A stretch of 64,000 nucleotides of DNA from NCBI GenBank assembly GCA_019055375.1, contig JAHQIW010007313.1:1-64000 (forward strand), written 5' to 3'. The stretch's first letter is position 1. Each line of letters begins with the position of its first letter. Below are positions 39,401 through 49,550 of this stretch, piece by piece. The stretch is from Parelaphostrongylus tenuis (lineage: Eukaryota; Nematoda; Chromadorea; Rhabditida; Metastrongylidae). Below the pieces are notes generated by a model, which saw only the letters and a list, made by a program, of their open reading frames with translations, did not search any database and was not told the origin of the DNA. The translations under genes and the position numbers were made by a program.

Positions 39401-42400
39401 CATTCCTTTGAAATTTCGATTGTTTTAGCGCTCAACAAATATTAAAGGGAGATTGATGATTAATCAAGACCTCACTAGGCGTGTTATGCCTCATCTTCCT
39501 CCGAGAAAAAACATTCATTACATATATAGCTGTATTTCATCAGCTTAGAGTGCATGCAATATAGACCATCGTCTTATAAATATTGTCAATCCGATTTTGG
39601 TGCTTTCAAAATGATAACTATGATACCACGTTACAGGAGAAAAACAAAACCAATCGTGTACTTGCAGAATTTCACCCTATTTTCTGCCTAATTCATTCCT
39701 AAATGCAGGGTATGGTGTGAAATATGCCCACGAGAGTGCTAAGATACGATTAGAACCTAGATTTAGAGGTGACTTCGAAGCTTTTCTCGCTAAGTTCTCC
39801 ACTACCTCATGGAAACCCGCAATCACAAACATGATTGGGACTAAACCTAAGATTTTAGTTCGTACTCTTGATTTATTCACGATTTCTACATGCACGTGCT
39901 TACCTTTCGTTTCGAGTATTTTTCTTAATACCATGATCACTATTCAATATGGCTGATAATAATTTTTGAGCCATGCTTGTGGTCTCTTATAGGGTAACTT
40001 ATAGAACTTGATTCATGTCTTGGCTGGCATCGTTAAATAGAGAGAGCAATCGAGTGTGCAACAGTTTCCATTTAGTGCTAATATCAATTAATGAATCGCG
40101 TAAAATGTTTGTAGGGTCCTACTCTTAGTTAGGGGCTGTGTACCCTCGAAAGGATTGGCTAACGGAATGATACTTCCCGACTGATGAGGCTGTCAAGGTC
40201 GAAGTCCGTGTATTGGGTTCTATAAGTCACCCTTTAACAGACCACATGATGGCTCAAAAATAATAATTACGCATACATGTGCTTATATTTCTCCTTGTGT
40301 TGTAGGTGTGTATACTCACGAACATGCGTGTTAAAGATTGTACATAGATCCACACAGTTAATCCAAGTGGTTGAGAACTGTATAGAAGTCTGATTGAGCT
40401 TATCTCCAACAAATATATCCCCTTTTCGTACCCTCATGTATGCGTCATCTTGAGATTCTTTCCACTTATCGGAATCGGAAGATAACGGTAGTTATGAAAC
40501 TTTATAGTGCAATAGTGAGAAAACACGCATCTTGAACCTTGACTGAACTTGGAGATCAGCATGAAGGAGAAATAACACAGAAGGAGGAGAGCAGCATGGG
40601 CCGCATTCGGGCCTCTCAAAGGAATCACCAACAAAATAGGAAACACCAAACTGAGTGCTCACTTTTTGAATCATCGATTCTTCCAATGCTCTGCTATGCA
40701 GCAGAGAAACGAAGTGATTCGTCAACCTCGTCAAGAAAACTCTGCATCATCTACAAGGGTATTTGAGTGAAATCTTCTAAGTTTAATTGACGCTCATAGC
40801 GTTTAACCAGTTTACGCAGCTCAGATCTTCAAAATCTATACCATGCTCATGATCCAGAGGAATTTACATCAATAGCGGAACACAGACTGGTTGGTCATAT
40901 GGTAAGAAGAACATATGACAGATGGACGGAAAATGAAGACTGGATTCCACGAAAATACTACCTTAACCGAGGACGAGCATGTATATACACTTTGGGCGGA
41001 CATGCTCGTAAGAATAATTAACCAGCTTTAATGGCAGTTGCCGATGTTTTACCAGATCATGGAATGAGACTCGCACCAGCCAGTCATACTTGAATGAAAT
41101 CATCACCATGGTCTATGATCGCGCGACAAAGAAACGAGTGGAAAATGTGCTGGAGTTCGCACAATTTATGAAAACGAGTCGTCCAAGTATTGAAGTATGT
41201 TTATGCAGCTCACTGGTCAGATGTGTCTCTACGATGCACATACTTGCTAGCTCGATTCCCATCTACTAGTTAAGCTCGTCAACTTCACGTGGTCAGTAAA
41301 TCATAATCAAATCTGTCTCTCGAGAGATGCTGGTTTGCATGAATCGTTAGATTTCGCAAGTTATTATGCAAGTCAGATTGCATTTAATCACTTCTTAGAT
41401 GTCCGTTGGAGTCGATCGATTGAAGCCTACTCAATGATTCGGTCTTAGGATCAATTGCTTGATCTGTTTAGACTTTACATAAAAATACTCCTAACACACT
41501 CTTTCATAAAATACACCAATCTCATCACAACGAACTTTGGTAAAGTACTCTGTGGTTACCATCTTGCAGAAAACATTAGTGCGAGAGTTCTCGTAAAAAG
41601 TTGTGTTGATAATCCCAAGTTCGTGCGATCGCAGTCAGGTTAGCTCTGACGTTACAATTATAAGGTTTGCCAATGCTGCTTGAGTCACATGAAGGTTGCA
41701 GAAAGGCTCACTTGAGTTCATTCTCATCGCGGCGCTCCTTCTCAAAGTCGGTCTTGATTCCGATTGTAAACGGGCCGGCTTCGCCTCTGGACGCCTCGCT
41801 AATCGACACTGCTGCATCTCGTTTCGTGGCATGAAAAAAGTTTATTTTTCTTTGGCATGCTTTATTACTGCTAAAAATGGTCTTCCATAACAAAATATTC
41901 GACCAATGAAGATATTATAAGCATTATATACATATTATTATTATACATATATTGCGGCACATATTATACTTTAGTACTTCAGATGTAACAAAATTCCTTA
42001 AAAAAAACAACGTTGTCAGATTCAATAGACAGTAGAAAGAATGAAGGGATTGATCTACTTTCCAGAGCTTTCGTTTCTTGAAAATTACCAAATAACCGAC
42101 GCCTCAGCCCTATATCGATTTATCCATTGGCTTTTTTTATATAAAACACTTCTTCGTAGGCATTTTTGTAAATACTGATATTTTATCTTTACAAATGCCA
42201 AAGTATCACTGAAGTAAATTCCGTGACAAAACTTTGTAGCTTACCAAATAAAATGTGCGTCGATTATAGATCCCAAAAATTAATAATAGATCGATGTCTC
42301 CAACCAAAAATGAGTCTGGAGCATATGATAAGTAATATCAGCAGAAGCTTTCGACTTCCAAGTAAGCTCAAGATTATTTGAAACGTTCAAAAAAACAACT

Positions 42401-44361
42401 GGTACAAAATCATTTGCATTAAAATAATTTGCCACTTGCATTATAAAACGCTCTAAGCTTTCGCTCTCTTCCTTGTTGTACCTCGTCGTTTTTCACCACA
42501 CTTTTCCTCTCACTTTCTCTTCAATCGCTTGAAGCTTCTATTGACAGAGGGAAATTATTTCTCATGCTTTATCATCTCACGTGGACGGCGTCAAGATAAC
42601 GCGTAAAGACTAAAAATTGGTCTTTGAACATTTCCGATTAGGTAGAGCAAGAGAAGCGAAGAAAAATGATATGAATCAAAACGTACGCTAGATTTATGTT
42701 CTATAAAAACAGCATTAGAGAGGATAAGAACGATAACCGGTACTAAGAATTAGGATCATATAAATATTCGAAATATCAGAGATTTCGATAGAATATGGAA
42801 AATCCCACACATTAAAAAATCGTTTGCACTGTCGAAAAGTATATTTATCAGTATGGAAAGAAGCACAGTGACTCGTTGCCTGTACGTCTACCGTTAACGC
42901 TTCACCCTCTCATTTCAATCCAACCGAACTGTCAGTCTGAGCTAGATTGACTGACCAAACTGGCAGCGAAATGTTGCTCTTAATGAGATTTACTACTCTA
43001 TACACATCTAGTTGTAGTTTTTAGGTGCTTCATTGATTAGTAGTGCTTTCACAGAGTATGGGGTTTTGGTAAATCTAGCCATTTTTCTCAAAATTCTGGA
43101 TAATCAGCGATTTCTTATGTAGCTTATCTTTCTTCTTAAAACTTCATTAGAGCACACTAAAAAGCCACACATTTTCGGTCATAGTAGGCAACTTCAGATG
43201 TGCTAGAACTTTACTGATTTGTTAGATGGTCTACTTACCGCATCTAATAGGTGGCGAACGTGTTCAAGCACTTCTTTCATCTCTGTCAATTGAACATAAT
43301 TTCTCATTAGTTGCTTAGAACTGGCATTGATCGATAACAGTTCTTCCTCGAGTTTTTCGAAATTTGTCTAAAGACAATTAGCGATTTTTCATAGGTAACT
43401 AGATCAGTTCAAAAAAAAACAACTGAAAAACACATCCGCTCTCACAGTAACGGAGAAATAGAAATATAACGCATGAAACCCATGTTAACTAGGGAGAATC
43501 TCTCTCTTTTGCGATCACATGCAACACGTTTTCCCATTAAATATGATAGCCTTAGATAAAAGCCTAGTTCTAGATATTTTTTGAAAGAAAAAACGGAACG
43601 CTGTCATAAATTTTTGAAGATACCTGGGGTGCTTTGCACGATTATTATTAATTTTTATGTTTAGAGAAGCGCAATTTGAGAATGACATGAGCGCTGCTGT
43701 CCATGATTCCGAAGGATCAAATTACTGATAACTCATCAGATAACGGTTTTTATCGCTCACTGGATGATGTTCTGAGTTGCTGAACTTATTGAAGCAGCAG
43801 CGCCCTTTGACTGTGCTTGTATTTGCCACCATCAATACAATTCTCACGAAATCTTGCCCTATGTGGAATTAGCAAGAGCTTGCGCTCCCCACCTCCATTT
43901 CCGTTATATTCCTCGGCTGTGGCGCTGGGATGTGCTCGTCATAGTCCTTGATGTCGACCCCATCCTTTAACACTTCAGTCTCAATAAAGCCTAAAGACAT
44001 TTCTGTTTTGAGAAATCCTTATTGTATTGTATATACTATTTTTAATGTCATTTAGAATCAATCAAAATGACATTACTACTGTCTTACATAATTTCCTTTC
44101 CATTTCTTCACATCGACGAATCTCATTGACAAACTTTCTCTGATACGGATTGAGTTGGGCATTCAACTAAAGTTGACAGTGCCATATAATATTGTAGTAA
44201 CTAGCAGAAATGTACATAAAGAAAATGAAAACGAGATTTCTTACATCTAAAAATTGAACGAGTCCGAGTTCACCTAATTCTGAGACGCAGTGGTAGCTCG
44301 AGTCGGCTTGTAAAAAGATCTGGCAGAAGCTCATCAACTCTGATCGATAGATCGAACCCAT
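11930..44361 (-). CDS. V-type proton ATPase 116-kDa subunit a (V0 sector), 21 exons found
   Basis: Integral V0 subunit that forms the proton half-channels of the vacuolar ATPase. Exons in coding order: 44361-44245 (ATG), 44166-44088, 43990-43893, 43367-43239, 41811-41712 (upper end uncertain), 39294-39171, 37868-37783, 37692-37617, 37524-37429, 34931-34797, 34557-34407, 32401-32262, 27738-27602, 27439-27343, 25742-25598, 20281-20153, 16819-16700, 12950-12804, 12735-12618, 12273-12103, 12029-11930 (TAG). About 830 residues are recovered; family length is 830-900. Landmarks: [11 protein letters not shown] near the N-terminus, [50 protein letters not shown] (essential channel Arg), [24 protein letters not shown]. 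Phases agree except that exons 25742-25598 and 12273-12103 each lack one base, and one exon before 20281 and probably one before 41811 were not found. Nematodes have several paralogues (unc-32, vha-5, vha-6, vha-7 in C. elegans); which one this is cannot be told. Confidence 0.95.
12214..12216 (-). other. One-base deletion in the penultimate V-ATPase exon (homopolymer)
   Basis: The exon enters in the frame [20 protein letters not shown] and leaves in the frame [14 protein letters not shown]. The frames join if the minus-strand GGG here is read as GGGG. The exon is 171 bases where phases require 172. Confidence 0.75.
12339..12405. repeat. (TA)n(GA)n microsatellite
   Basis: About 12 TA units followed by GA units, between the last-but-one and previous V-ATPase exons. 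Confidence 0.9.
13152..13451 (+). mobile_element. SINE-1 copy in V-ATPase intron
   Basis: Head GAGCGAATGTGGCGAAGTGG, box B GATGGTTCGATCTCGC, full body, end CCGAGAGCTTTATAC. TTGCTTTT flanks it on both sides, a likely short target duplication. Confidence 0.8.
14030..14440 (+). repeat. REP-1 copy
   Basis: TGAGGAGAAATATTTTTAGG and AAGCTTTCGAATGATTATAA occur in the REP-1 order. Otherwise non-coding V-ATPase intron. Confidence 0.4.
15080..15375 (-). mobile_element. Single arm of the mariner-HTH element
   Basis: Minus strand encodes [20 protein letters not shown], the mariner-type HTH region also present at 5990. CTCATGCACGAATGG and GCGCAAGATTATTGGAGCTT match the other copies. No second arm is seen. 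Confidence 0.6.
16252..16558 (-). mobile_element. SINE-1 copy in V-ATPase intron
   Basis: Minus head GAGCTCATGAGGCGCAGTGG, full body and the AGCTGTATC end. TTCATGA occurs on both flanks (about 16246 and 16562). Confidence 0.8.
17719..18173. mobile_element. Hammerhead-ribozyme fold-back element inserted in RTE copy A
   Basis: Flanked by AGCCTTCGATTCA at 17706-17718 and 18174-18186. Internally, direct repeats (17719-17761, 18034-18076; TTTTGTTTCGAGTGTTTTCT) and inverted arms (17771-17861, 18085-18175) surround a unique core. Direct repeats plus inverted partial copies, a variable target duplication and a ribozyme recall Penelope-like pseudo-LTR structures. No protein is encoded. Confidence 0.8.
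17832..17874 (-). ncRNA. Type I hammerhead ribozyme with minimal helix III
   Basis: Read on the minus strand: helix I GCCCGA/TCGGGC (6 perfect pairs); core CTGACGA; helix II GATC-GCAA-GATC (4 pairs, GNRA loop); core GAAA; helix III closed by A-T and C-G; cleavage triplet GTA, predicted cut between 17838 and 17837. Every conserved position of the hammerhead core is met (position 7 is free). Self-cleavage itself is inferred. Confidence 0.88.
19086..20152. other. V-ATPase intron with nothing recognised
   Basis: AT-rich DNA with short unrelated open frames; no repeat or gene was identified. Confidence 0.4.
21068..21165 (-). other. tRNA-like head of an old SINE
   Basis: Minus strand GAGAGCGTAGCGCAGTGGCG (box A-like) and CTGGTTCAATCGC (box B-like) are about 50 bases apart. 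No matching body was recognised. Confidence 0.4.
22440..22825 (-). mobile_element. Mariner-type DNA transposon remnant
   Basis: Minus strand carries [18 protein letters not shown], matching the segment around the first catalytic Asp of mariner transposases, and at its 5' edge CTAGGTTGTCCCATAACTTC, typical of a mariner terminal inverted repeat. The rest is deleted or decayed. Confidence 0.7.
23978..24262 (-). mobile_element. tRNA-headed SINE (family 4)
   Basis: Minus head CTCTGTGGCCAAGTGGCTG (Leu/Ser-like box A), then a body ending CACTGTGAAAACGGATTAAT and AAAGTGTAAAGTGT. Matches 28978 and 31437. Confidence 0.65.
24945..25560. mobile_element. Palindromic mariner-HTH element, copy 2
   Basis: Outer inverted ends (TTGAGCAGAAGTAATTAAAA / AATCACTTCTGCTTAATAAG) and inner arms with GCGCATTTTTGCGAAC and its inverse enclose two opposed HTH starts ([19 protein letters not shown] on plus). 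Between them the minus strand keeps only degraded HTH sequence. Confidence 0.65.
25683..25683 (-). other. One-base deletion in V-ATPase exon 25598-25742
   Basis: The conserved [19 protein letters not shown] runs into TAA. One extra C after the TTT of the last Phe restores [20 protein letters not shown], the family's expected continuation. The exon is 145 bases where phases require 146. Confidence 0.75.
25866..25945 (+). other. tRNA-like SINE head remnant
   Basis: GGCGCGCATAGCACAGTGAT and TTAGAAGTGCCTTG resemble the SINE-1 head; box B is eroded and the body is absent. Confidence 0.35.
26107..26395 (+). mobile_element. SINE-1 copy, plus member of an inverted pair
   Basis: Head GAGCGCATGTGGCGCAGT, box B CTGGTTCGATCTCGC and body ATGGCTCACCAAGCC to GCCACCGCGAGTCAATG. 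Its extreme 3' end is rearranged. Confidence 0.85.
26410..26716 (-). mobile_element. SINE-1 copy, minus member of an inverted pair
   Basis: Inverted copy of 26107-26395 separated by only about 15 bases; the pair forms a 600-bp palindrome in the intron between V-ATPase exons 25598-25742 and 27343-27439. Confidence 0.85.
27880..28380 (-). mobile_element. Internally deleted mariner-type transposon
   Basis: Minus strand reads HTH sequence ([29 protein letters not shown]) and then jumps to a C-terminal transposase tail ([20 protein letters not shown]). The DDD catalytic core between them is missing. Confidence 0.7.
28978..29266 (-). mobile_element. tRNA-headed SINE (family 4)
   Basis: Minus head GGCACCGTGGCCGAGTGGTT (box A-like), GTCTGGCAGTCAGCAACAGC, and end CGCACAGTGAAAAAAACACT with AAGTGCTAAAGTGCTAAAAG. 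Confidence 0.75.
29267..31436. other. V-ATPase intron, no feature recognised
   Basis: AT-rich intron of more than 2 kb without recognisable coding sequence or repeat match. Confidence 0.4.
31437..31725 (+). mobile_element. tRNA-headed SINE (family 4), diverged
   Basis: GGTGTCGGGGTCGAGTGGTT head, ACTCTCCGGCAGTTGATAAC body and CGCACAGTGAAAAAAGCACT end match the minus copies at 23978 and 28978. Confidence 0.65.
32657..32990. other. Stretch open in three frames, degenerate internal repeats
   Basis: Overlapping open frames: minus 32962-32657 (101 codons), plus 32690-32941 (Gln/His-rich, [19 protein letters not shown]) and plus 32793-32990 (hydrophobic). Recurring CAACAGGCTCACC/CAACAGGCTCATC-like units produce the Gln/His pattern. 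No family recognised. Confidence 0.3.
33072..33110 (+). other. tRNA-like head of a family 4 repeat
   Basis: GGGTGCAGTGACCGAGTGGT is a family 4 box A region; the body is not recognisable. Confidence 0.3.
33340..33790 (+). repeat. REP-1 copy
   Basis: TTACAGCGTTATGAAGAGTG, CAGCTTTCGAATGGTTGC and AGAGATCGGTTTTTCATTTG repeat the REP-1 ending seen at 4140-4290. Confidence 0.55.
34705..34752. repeat. Two-unit tandem repeat, about 23 bp
   Basis: TTAGGGTTACCCTTTTATTA is repeated at once as TTAGGGTTACCTTTTTATTA. Confidence 0.8.
35155..36690 (+). mobile_element. Second non-LTR retrotransposon lineage, inactive copy D1
   Basis: Decayed reverse-transcriptase text: [47 protein letters not shown], and a C-terminal tail [20 protein letters not shown]. 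Many stops. Shares its 3' half with 40533-41195 and differs clearly from the RTE copies. Confidence 0.75.
38690..38950 (-). mobile_element. tRNA-headed repeat (family 5)
   Basis: Minus strand GGCGATTAGCACAATGGTAG (box A-like) and GTGCTGGTTCGACCGCG (box B-like), similar to 7580-7925. Confidence 0.5.
39897..40285. mobile_element. Diverged relative of the hammerhead fold-back element
   Basis: Starts TTACCTTTCGTTTCGAGTAT like the direct repeat at 17719; arms 39950-40020 and 40214-40274 are inverted (GAGCCATGCTTGTGGTCT / AGACCACATGATGGCTC). GTGCTTA recurs at both edges, a possible decayed target duplication. Confidence 0.7.
40176..40217 (+). ncRNA. Decayed type I hammerhead ribozyme
   Basis: CCCGA / CTGATGA / GGCTGTCAAGGTC / GAAG / GTGTA / TTGGG. 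Helix I and the first core are intact; the second core reads GAAG instead of GAAA and helix II is weakened, so it is probably inactive. Confidence 0.6.
40533..41195 (+). mobile_element. Second non-LTR lineage, 3' fragment D2
   Basis: [19 protein letters not shown] in one frame and [13 protein letters not shown] in another, [39 protein letters not shown] end. 3' half aligns with D1 at 36050-36680. Confidence 0.7.
41812..43238. other. V-ATPase intron; possible home of a missing small exon
   Basis: Exon 43367-43239 ends in phase 0, but the exon at 41811 needs one base from upstream, so a small exon of length 3n+1 or a different acceptor is expected here. I did not find it. Confidence 0.4.
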
Positions 44362-44378
44362 CTCGTAGTTGGCAGCTT

Positions 44379-44384
44379 CTGCTC
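44379..44384 (-). promoter_or_regulatory. Possible trans-splice (SL) acceptor upstream of the V-ATPase ATG
   Basis: Minus-strand TTTATTAGAGCAG ends 17 bases before the initiator ATG. No earlier in-frame exon is needed because the protein starts at the family's usual MGSIYRSE. Acceptor-like sequence this close to an ATG is what nematode spliced-leader addition looks like; this is inference. Confidence 0.3.
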
Positions 44385-45298
44385 TAATAAACAACTGATG
44401 AACAAGCGCATTATAATTTTTTTGAGTTTCGAAACAAAATCGTATCCAGAAATACCACACAAAATAACATGAAGTAAATTGAAAGTAGCTCAATAAAGGG
44501 TCTAAACGTTGGAAATTTGTCGCGTAAGTATCCATACGGTTTTCACCACGATTCAAACGATCCTTTAATTTTACATTATGACCTATTCCAATCAAAACGC
44601 TAATTTCTGTGCTATTTTCTGCCTTTAAAGTATCATAAAAATCAAAAGCGACATTTCTGAAATTCATGGCCAAGCAAGCTGGCAGATAGAGGTGGAAAAA
44701 TTCTGTCTTTTTTTTACTGCTGCAATAATGGGCAGACCACAAGCTTCAAATGGAATGGAAAAATGACCTTGCATTCGTTTACAACTAAGTTGATAACAAT
44801 CAGTGAAGAAAGAATGGAGCTGCAATTTTGCGTTGGGAATGTCGTGGTCAACATCATCGTCGTCATCGACGATGCTTGATTAAGCCCACTGTTAGGTCAT
44901 TCGACGATGGTTTAGATTTCCGCCATTGCAACCTCACACCAATGCACCAAGATGCACAAAAAATGCGAGATGAAAGGCATCCGTTATCAGGGCTATTTTT
45001 CTCTCAGATAAGTTTTTTTAGACATTCCAAAATTATGGAGACATTGACAATCATAAGCTATTCCAAGAAAGAATCGTTATGGGTTGATGAGTTGACTGAC
45101 TACTACCGGTGAATGGAAGCGATATGAATGCCACGGCCGCTATCAGCACCACAATGCACTTTTGTGGGCCTCGAAGTTGATTATCTCACTTCATGCTGTC
45201 AAACACAACACAGACAATAGAACGGAACGCACCTGTCGCATAATTTGCCGAAACGGTCAAAGTCATCATTTAATGACTCGTGATTAGGGCATCAAATG

Positions 45299-45349
45299 CC
45301 CCCTTCCCCACTCCCCCCTCTCCTCCCTCTTCACTCCCTTCCTCCGTCT
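45299..45349. repeat. Pyrimidine tract, 1 kb upstream of the V-ATPase gene
   Basis: Almost pure C/T on the plus strand (CCCCTTCCCCACTCCCCCCT at the start). It could be a promoter-proximal purine/pyrimidine tract or a simple repeat. Confidence 0.6.
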
Positions 45350-45639
45350 ACTGTCGAGTGAGTCAAAAGGACCAAGAGGGTGCCGTCATTGTTAACATCT
45401 ATTCCTCTTGCATAAAATAGTGGCCCATAAAGTTCGGTTCGCTCCAAGGATCCGCTGAGCTTTCTGTCTTCATTCAAGTTTTTTTTCTTTGCTGTCTGGC
45501 GTGTTAGTTGCTTTTATAAGACTTTTCCACCGTCTTCTGCAGCTTCATCATGGATTTTTCACCTTGGGCTTTTCAGCAGAAATATTTCGCCATTCTTCAG
45601 ATCTCGTGGCCTAGGCGCACTGAGCCTCCCTCCACTGTT

Positions 45640-45845
45640 ATGTCCTCAAGTGGTAGCAGAGTTGTCTGAGAGAATAAACAGACTGACTCAATAATTTGTT
45701 GTGCCCTTCAAAGTTATTCAGCAGGTCAAAAGTACAACACATCATTTTTTAATAAGGCGCGTTGAAGTCGAATACGTGGTGCATCACTACAGAATTGATA
45801 AACGCCGGAAGCTTTCTTCTTTTATCTGCTTCTTTTAGCCAACTT
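45640..45845 (+). mobile_element. SINE-1 remnant
   Basis: Body and end are recognisable (AAACAGACTGACTCAATA, GCGTTGAAGTCGAATACG, TTGATAAACGCCGGAAGCTT); the head is lost. Confidence 0.5.
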
Positions 45846-46142
45846 CGCACATTAGTGTTAGCGATGCCAAGCCTCAGCGTGATATTACACACAATTTTCA
45901 ACAGTGATCCGTGGCCAGTTGCGAAAAATTAGCAATGTTTATATTTGGAAATTGGTAAGAGATATCTTACCTCTCAGACCTCTAGCCTATCTATTAGCAT
46001 CAAAATGGCGTGAAAACGAATAATGATTCGTCCCTGAGCGCCTCCGAAATTATCTTATTCAAACTACTGAGAAAATGGATTAATTGCAACATCATGATGT
46101 TACTAGCAGTGGAGCAGCGCTGTTCATTTCCAAAGCTCTTAC

Positions 46143-46252
46143 CCTTTGAAGCTCCTCAAAAAACCTAGTATCGTGAAATCGTTGGAGATTTCATGGTCAA
46201 TATCATTGTTGATCTCACGATCCCTTTCTGCAATCCTTTGTGTTTCGCTCAT
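46143..46252 (-). CDS. Possible isolated exon of an unrecognised gene
   Basis: Minus-strand ATG at 46252 opens a polar 37-codon frame (MSETQRIAERDREINNDID at the start) that ends exactly at a strong GTAAGA donor. I could not find a matching downstream exon in phase, nor do I recognise the product. It could be chance. Confidence 0.2.
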
Positions 46253-46724
46253 TTACACAAACAGAAATAACGCAATTGTTCACGTTCTAAACAAAAACAA
46301 GTATTGTCAAGAAATTAAAGCAAACATGATATAAGTGACTTTCCGAGCAATCTAATATCAACACAAATGAGCTCTGCCAAAATCAATCATGTTATATTCG
46401 GATGGCTTTTTATTCGCAAAGAATAAAAGCACCTAAATCATATAACAATGTTTTTTTGGGGTTTGCTGATCTACCTAGGTTCTATTCTAACCACATTTAA
46501 TGCCAAATCTTGCTAATTTAAACACATCATTGGTGACGTAGAAAGCTAACTATAAAACTCGTCAAGCAGCATATTACGGTAAGGCTTCGTTTAGCGACCA
46601 TGATGCGGCAACTAAAAACATATTTAGCACCAAGAAAGCTCTGAAGATTTTCCACCAGCTTTGATTTGTTGCCTGAGAGATGGCAGAAATGTGTTCATGC
46701 CGACGGCACATACTTTGGATAGTG

Positions 46725-46800
46725 TTGTCGCGCAATTCTAATTACTTCTGCTTGAAAAATTTGGTGCTTATTGCTCTAATGCTAAAACTTACCAGAAGAC
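46725..46800. repeat. Terminal fragment of the mariner-HTH palindrome family
   Basis: AATTACTTCTGCTTGAAAAA and CTTATTGCTCTAATGC match the outer end at 25490-25550. Confidence 0.4.
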
Positions 46801-47159
46801 CTTATATTTGATCTTCGTATGAAAACTTAACCTTGATTGACTAAATTTCCTTTTCTGTGCAGCTCTATCAAAATGAATATCAAAACACGAGCGGAATAAT
46901 TATTCAAAACAGTGTATGAAATGGAATACAAAGTGACGCAAACCATGCGAGCCATCGCTCCAGGTTCCCAAAGAGTACCAGATATGCGTCGATTGTCGAG
47001 TGAAGGATTTCTATTTTCTCGGCTCTTTACTTTTCTGAACTCGACTTTATGTGGCTACGACGACCCACGTCGCAAGAACAAGCGGCTATATACGTGCACT
47101 TGAATTACTACGGCTCTGAAGAAGAACAAACGCCGAAACGTTAGTCATCAGTTTACGCA

Positions 47160-49440
47160 GAAAGTTTCAATCGCTTTACGCACTAATGCTTTAGATTCCT
47201 TAAAGAAGACGATGATTTCTTTTTCAAACTCTTCCTCGCTATGTGCCTGTGCCCTATGCGTGCTTATTGGCACATGAGTCAACCTCAGATTTTCCGATTA
47301 GAGATTCTTTCAACAGTTCAGAATGGCCTATCCGTATAGCAATGTATTCCTTCTCGCACACTCGACATGTGATCAGATACACCAACTTTCATCTCACGCA
47401 ATTACCTCCCTACTGTTAAGGACGGAATATCTGGTGTCTTAAAGTGTGCGTTGGTATTTCAACCACTGCTGCCGATCTTTCGAGAGGACTCCTTCTCAGA
47501 GATGGCATTATAGTTGTGCCTCTTTCTTTCAGTGATATGATGGAAGAACAATATAGTAATGACTCTATCAAATATTTATTTGACTAACAGATTGCAAAAG
47601 TTTACAGATTGAGAACTGGGTGAATTAGTCAAGAGAATAGCAGAAACAAAAACCACAACGGTTAGGTGGCTTACACGTAGGCCACCAAAAGGATAATTGC
47701 GGCTTGTGAGTGCATCTGAAGTTTCGTGTTTTGCTCGTATCTCAACATTCTTGTGATTTCATTTGATATTGTGCCCTAAGATGAAAAAAGAGTAGGCTGT
47801 GAATAAAAAATAAACAAAGAAAAAATTTATACAATGTTAAAACAAATAACTAACATTCGACAGTGTTGACACTGACACCGAGTACTCCAAAAATGAATAC
47901 ACAGAGTTTGAAAAACTTAATTCTACTGAAGAAGAAATTCGAAAGATGTACAACAGAGGGAATGAGATAAGCAAAATAAAAAAACGTGGCTTCGACAATC
48001 ACATGAGGAAATTACTGAAAAGAAAGCTGTAGTTTGTCATACATCATATAATCCACACAACTTTAGGGAAAGTAAAGGTTAAGGCTATGCATATGACTAA
48101 AGCATGAGTTGTCATAGAAAAGCAGAATAAAGTAAATTAAAGCGAAATACATACTGATTACTACTAATTACCACTTAGTAAAATGTATGTGCAGTGCCGA
48201 TATTTCGGACATCACAGACAAACATTTGTTAGAGAATATTTCAAGATGCTATCAAATCAAAGACTTTTCCTAATTTTATGTAGTAATAAGTAAAAGTGTC
48301 AAGACAAAATACAGAAAAAGGAGAGCTCCGATAGTGGAGGTATCACCTCACGTGGGTCTCATGCAGTGACTTTAGAAATGAAATAGGATTATCATACTTT
48401 CTCCGATTTATGAGCTGTGGACATGGTGGAAGCTGAGTCTCGGGTTCCACTCAAATCCTGTCTTGTCATCGAAGCAGAATATCGAGCCTGAGTCGGACAA
48501 ATGAGTTTTTTTGCCTCCTCTCAAATGTAAGTAAATGCAACCATATTGACATCGGTATTGATTAAATTTGGACAACCTGGAGATGCTGGGTTCCTGTATT
48601 GTTTTTAAACGGTGTCCGTAGCAAGGCCACTAACGCTACATGCCGGACGCTTTGCATCATCCCCTAAAACAATTATAGGCACCTATCCAGAGATACTACA
48701 AAATTTTGTGCTTGTCCATCTAAGGCACAGATATCCTGGGCCCAAATTCAGACATACAAATGCCATTGGTGTTGTTAATCTGTCTTGAAAGATATGAATG
48801 AGCAAAGAAGTGTTTATGTAGAATATAGAATAATCTCCATCACTGGTGATGCCGCTGTAGAACGCAGGCATGAGCAAAACACTTGACACATTCGCACCTG
48901 TTTGAGTTGGCATCTATCATCTATCTTCTATTCATACAGTCAAATTTTGTTTCTCTTTTAAACTCATTCTGGACGGCAAGTGCTATGTACAGCAAAAATG
49001 GTAGGTGGGTGCACAATTTTTGTAATTCAATAAAGGGCTCTTTAAACCTCTTGGGAGAATTTTTGGGTTTCTCGTTTCACTTTGATACATAAATTTTTTT
49101 CTATGAGCTAGGCTTCTGAAGTATATGTGCGCATGTATGTGAGGAGAAACGCCAGTTTAGTAAGCAATCATACTTTCATGGAATAAATGGATTGTAATAA
49201 GTACCAAAGAGGATAATACGATATAGATCCATAAGCTCTAGCATTTTTACTATATACAACCGAGTAGGAAGAATGAAAAGAAATTCTGATATCACGTTTA
49301 ATAACAATATCGAAGAGCAAATGACAACAGAATACCTTAGGCGAGCAAATAGGCAGTAATTATATAGAGAGAATGCCAAGCTTTGAAGCTAGTTTTGTCA
49401 GCAATCTTTTGAGACCCAAACCCTGACTTTCTTCGGTGTC
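47160..49440. other. Intergenic, nothing recognised
   Basis: AT-rich DNA between the V-ATPase gene and the repeats at 49.4 kb; only short unrelated frames. Confidence 0.4.
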
Positions 49441-49450
49441 ATCGATCGTA

Positions 49451-49550
49451 ATGTATACATATATATACATATATATATACATATATATATATACATGAGT
49501 GTATATGCGTATATGTACACATAATAAATAAACATATAGATATGTATAAA
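49451..49550. repeat. AT/ATAC-rich microsatellite
   Basis: TATACATATATATACATATA-type units, imperfect. Confidence 0.85.

Noticed and set aside
45299..45349. Pyrimidine tract as a coding or telomeric repeat
   Set aside because: No regular unit, and it contains no TTAGGC-type nematode telomere motif.
46912..47103. Open frame of 63 codons starting MYEMEYKVTQTM as a gene
   Set aside because: No splice signals, no family, and it runs into the hammerhead-like repeat at 47116.
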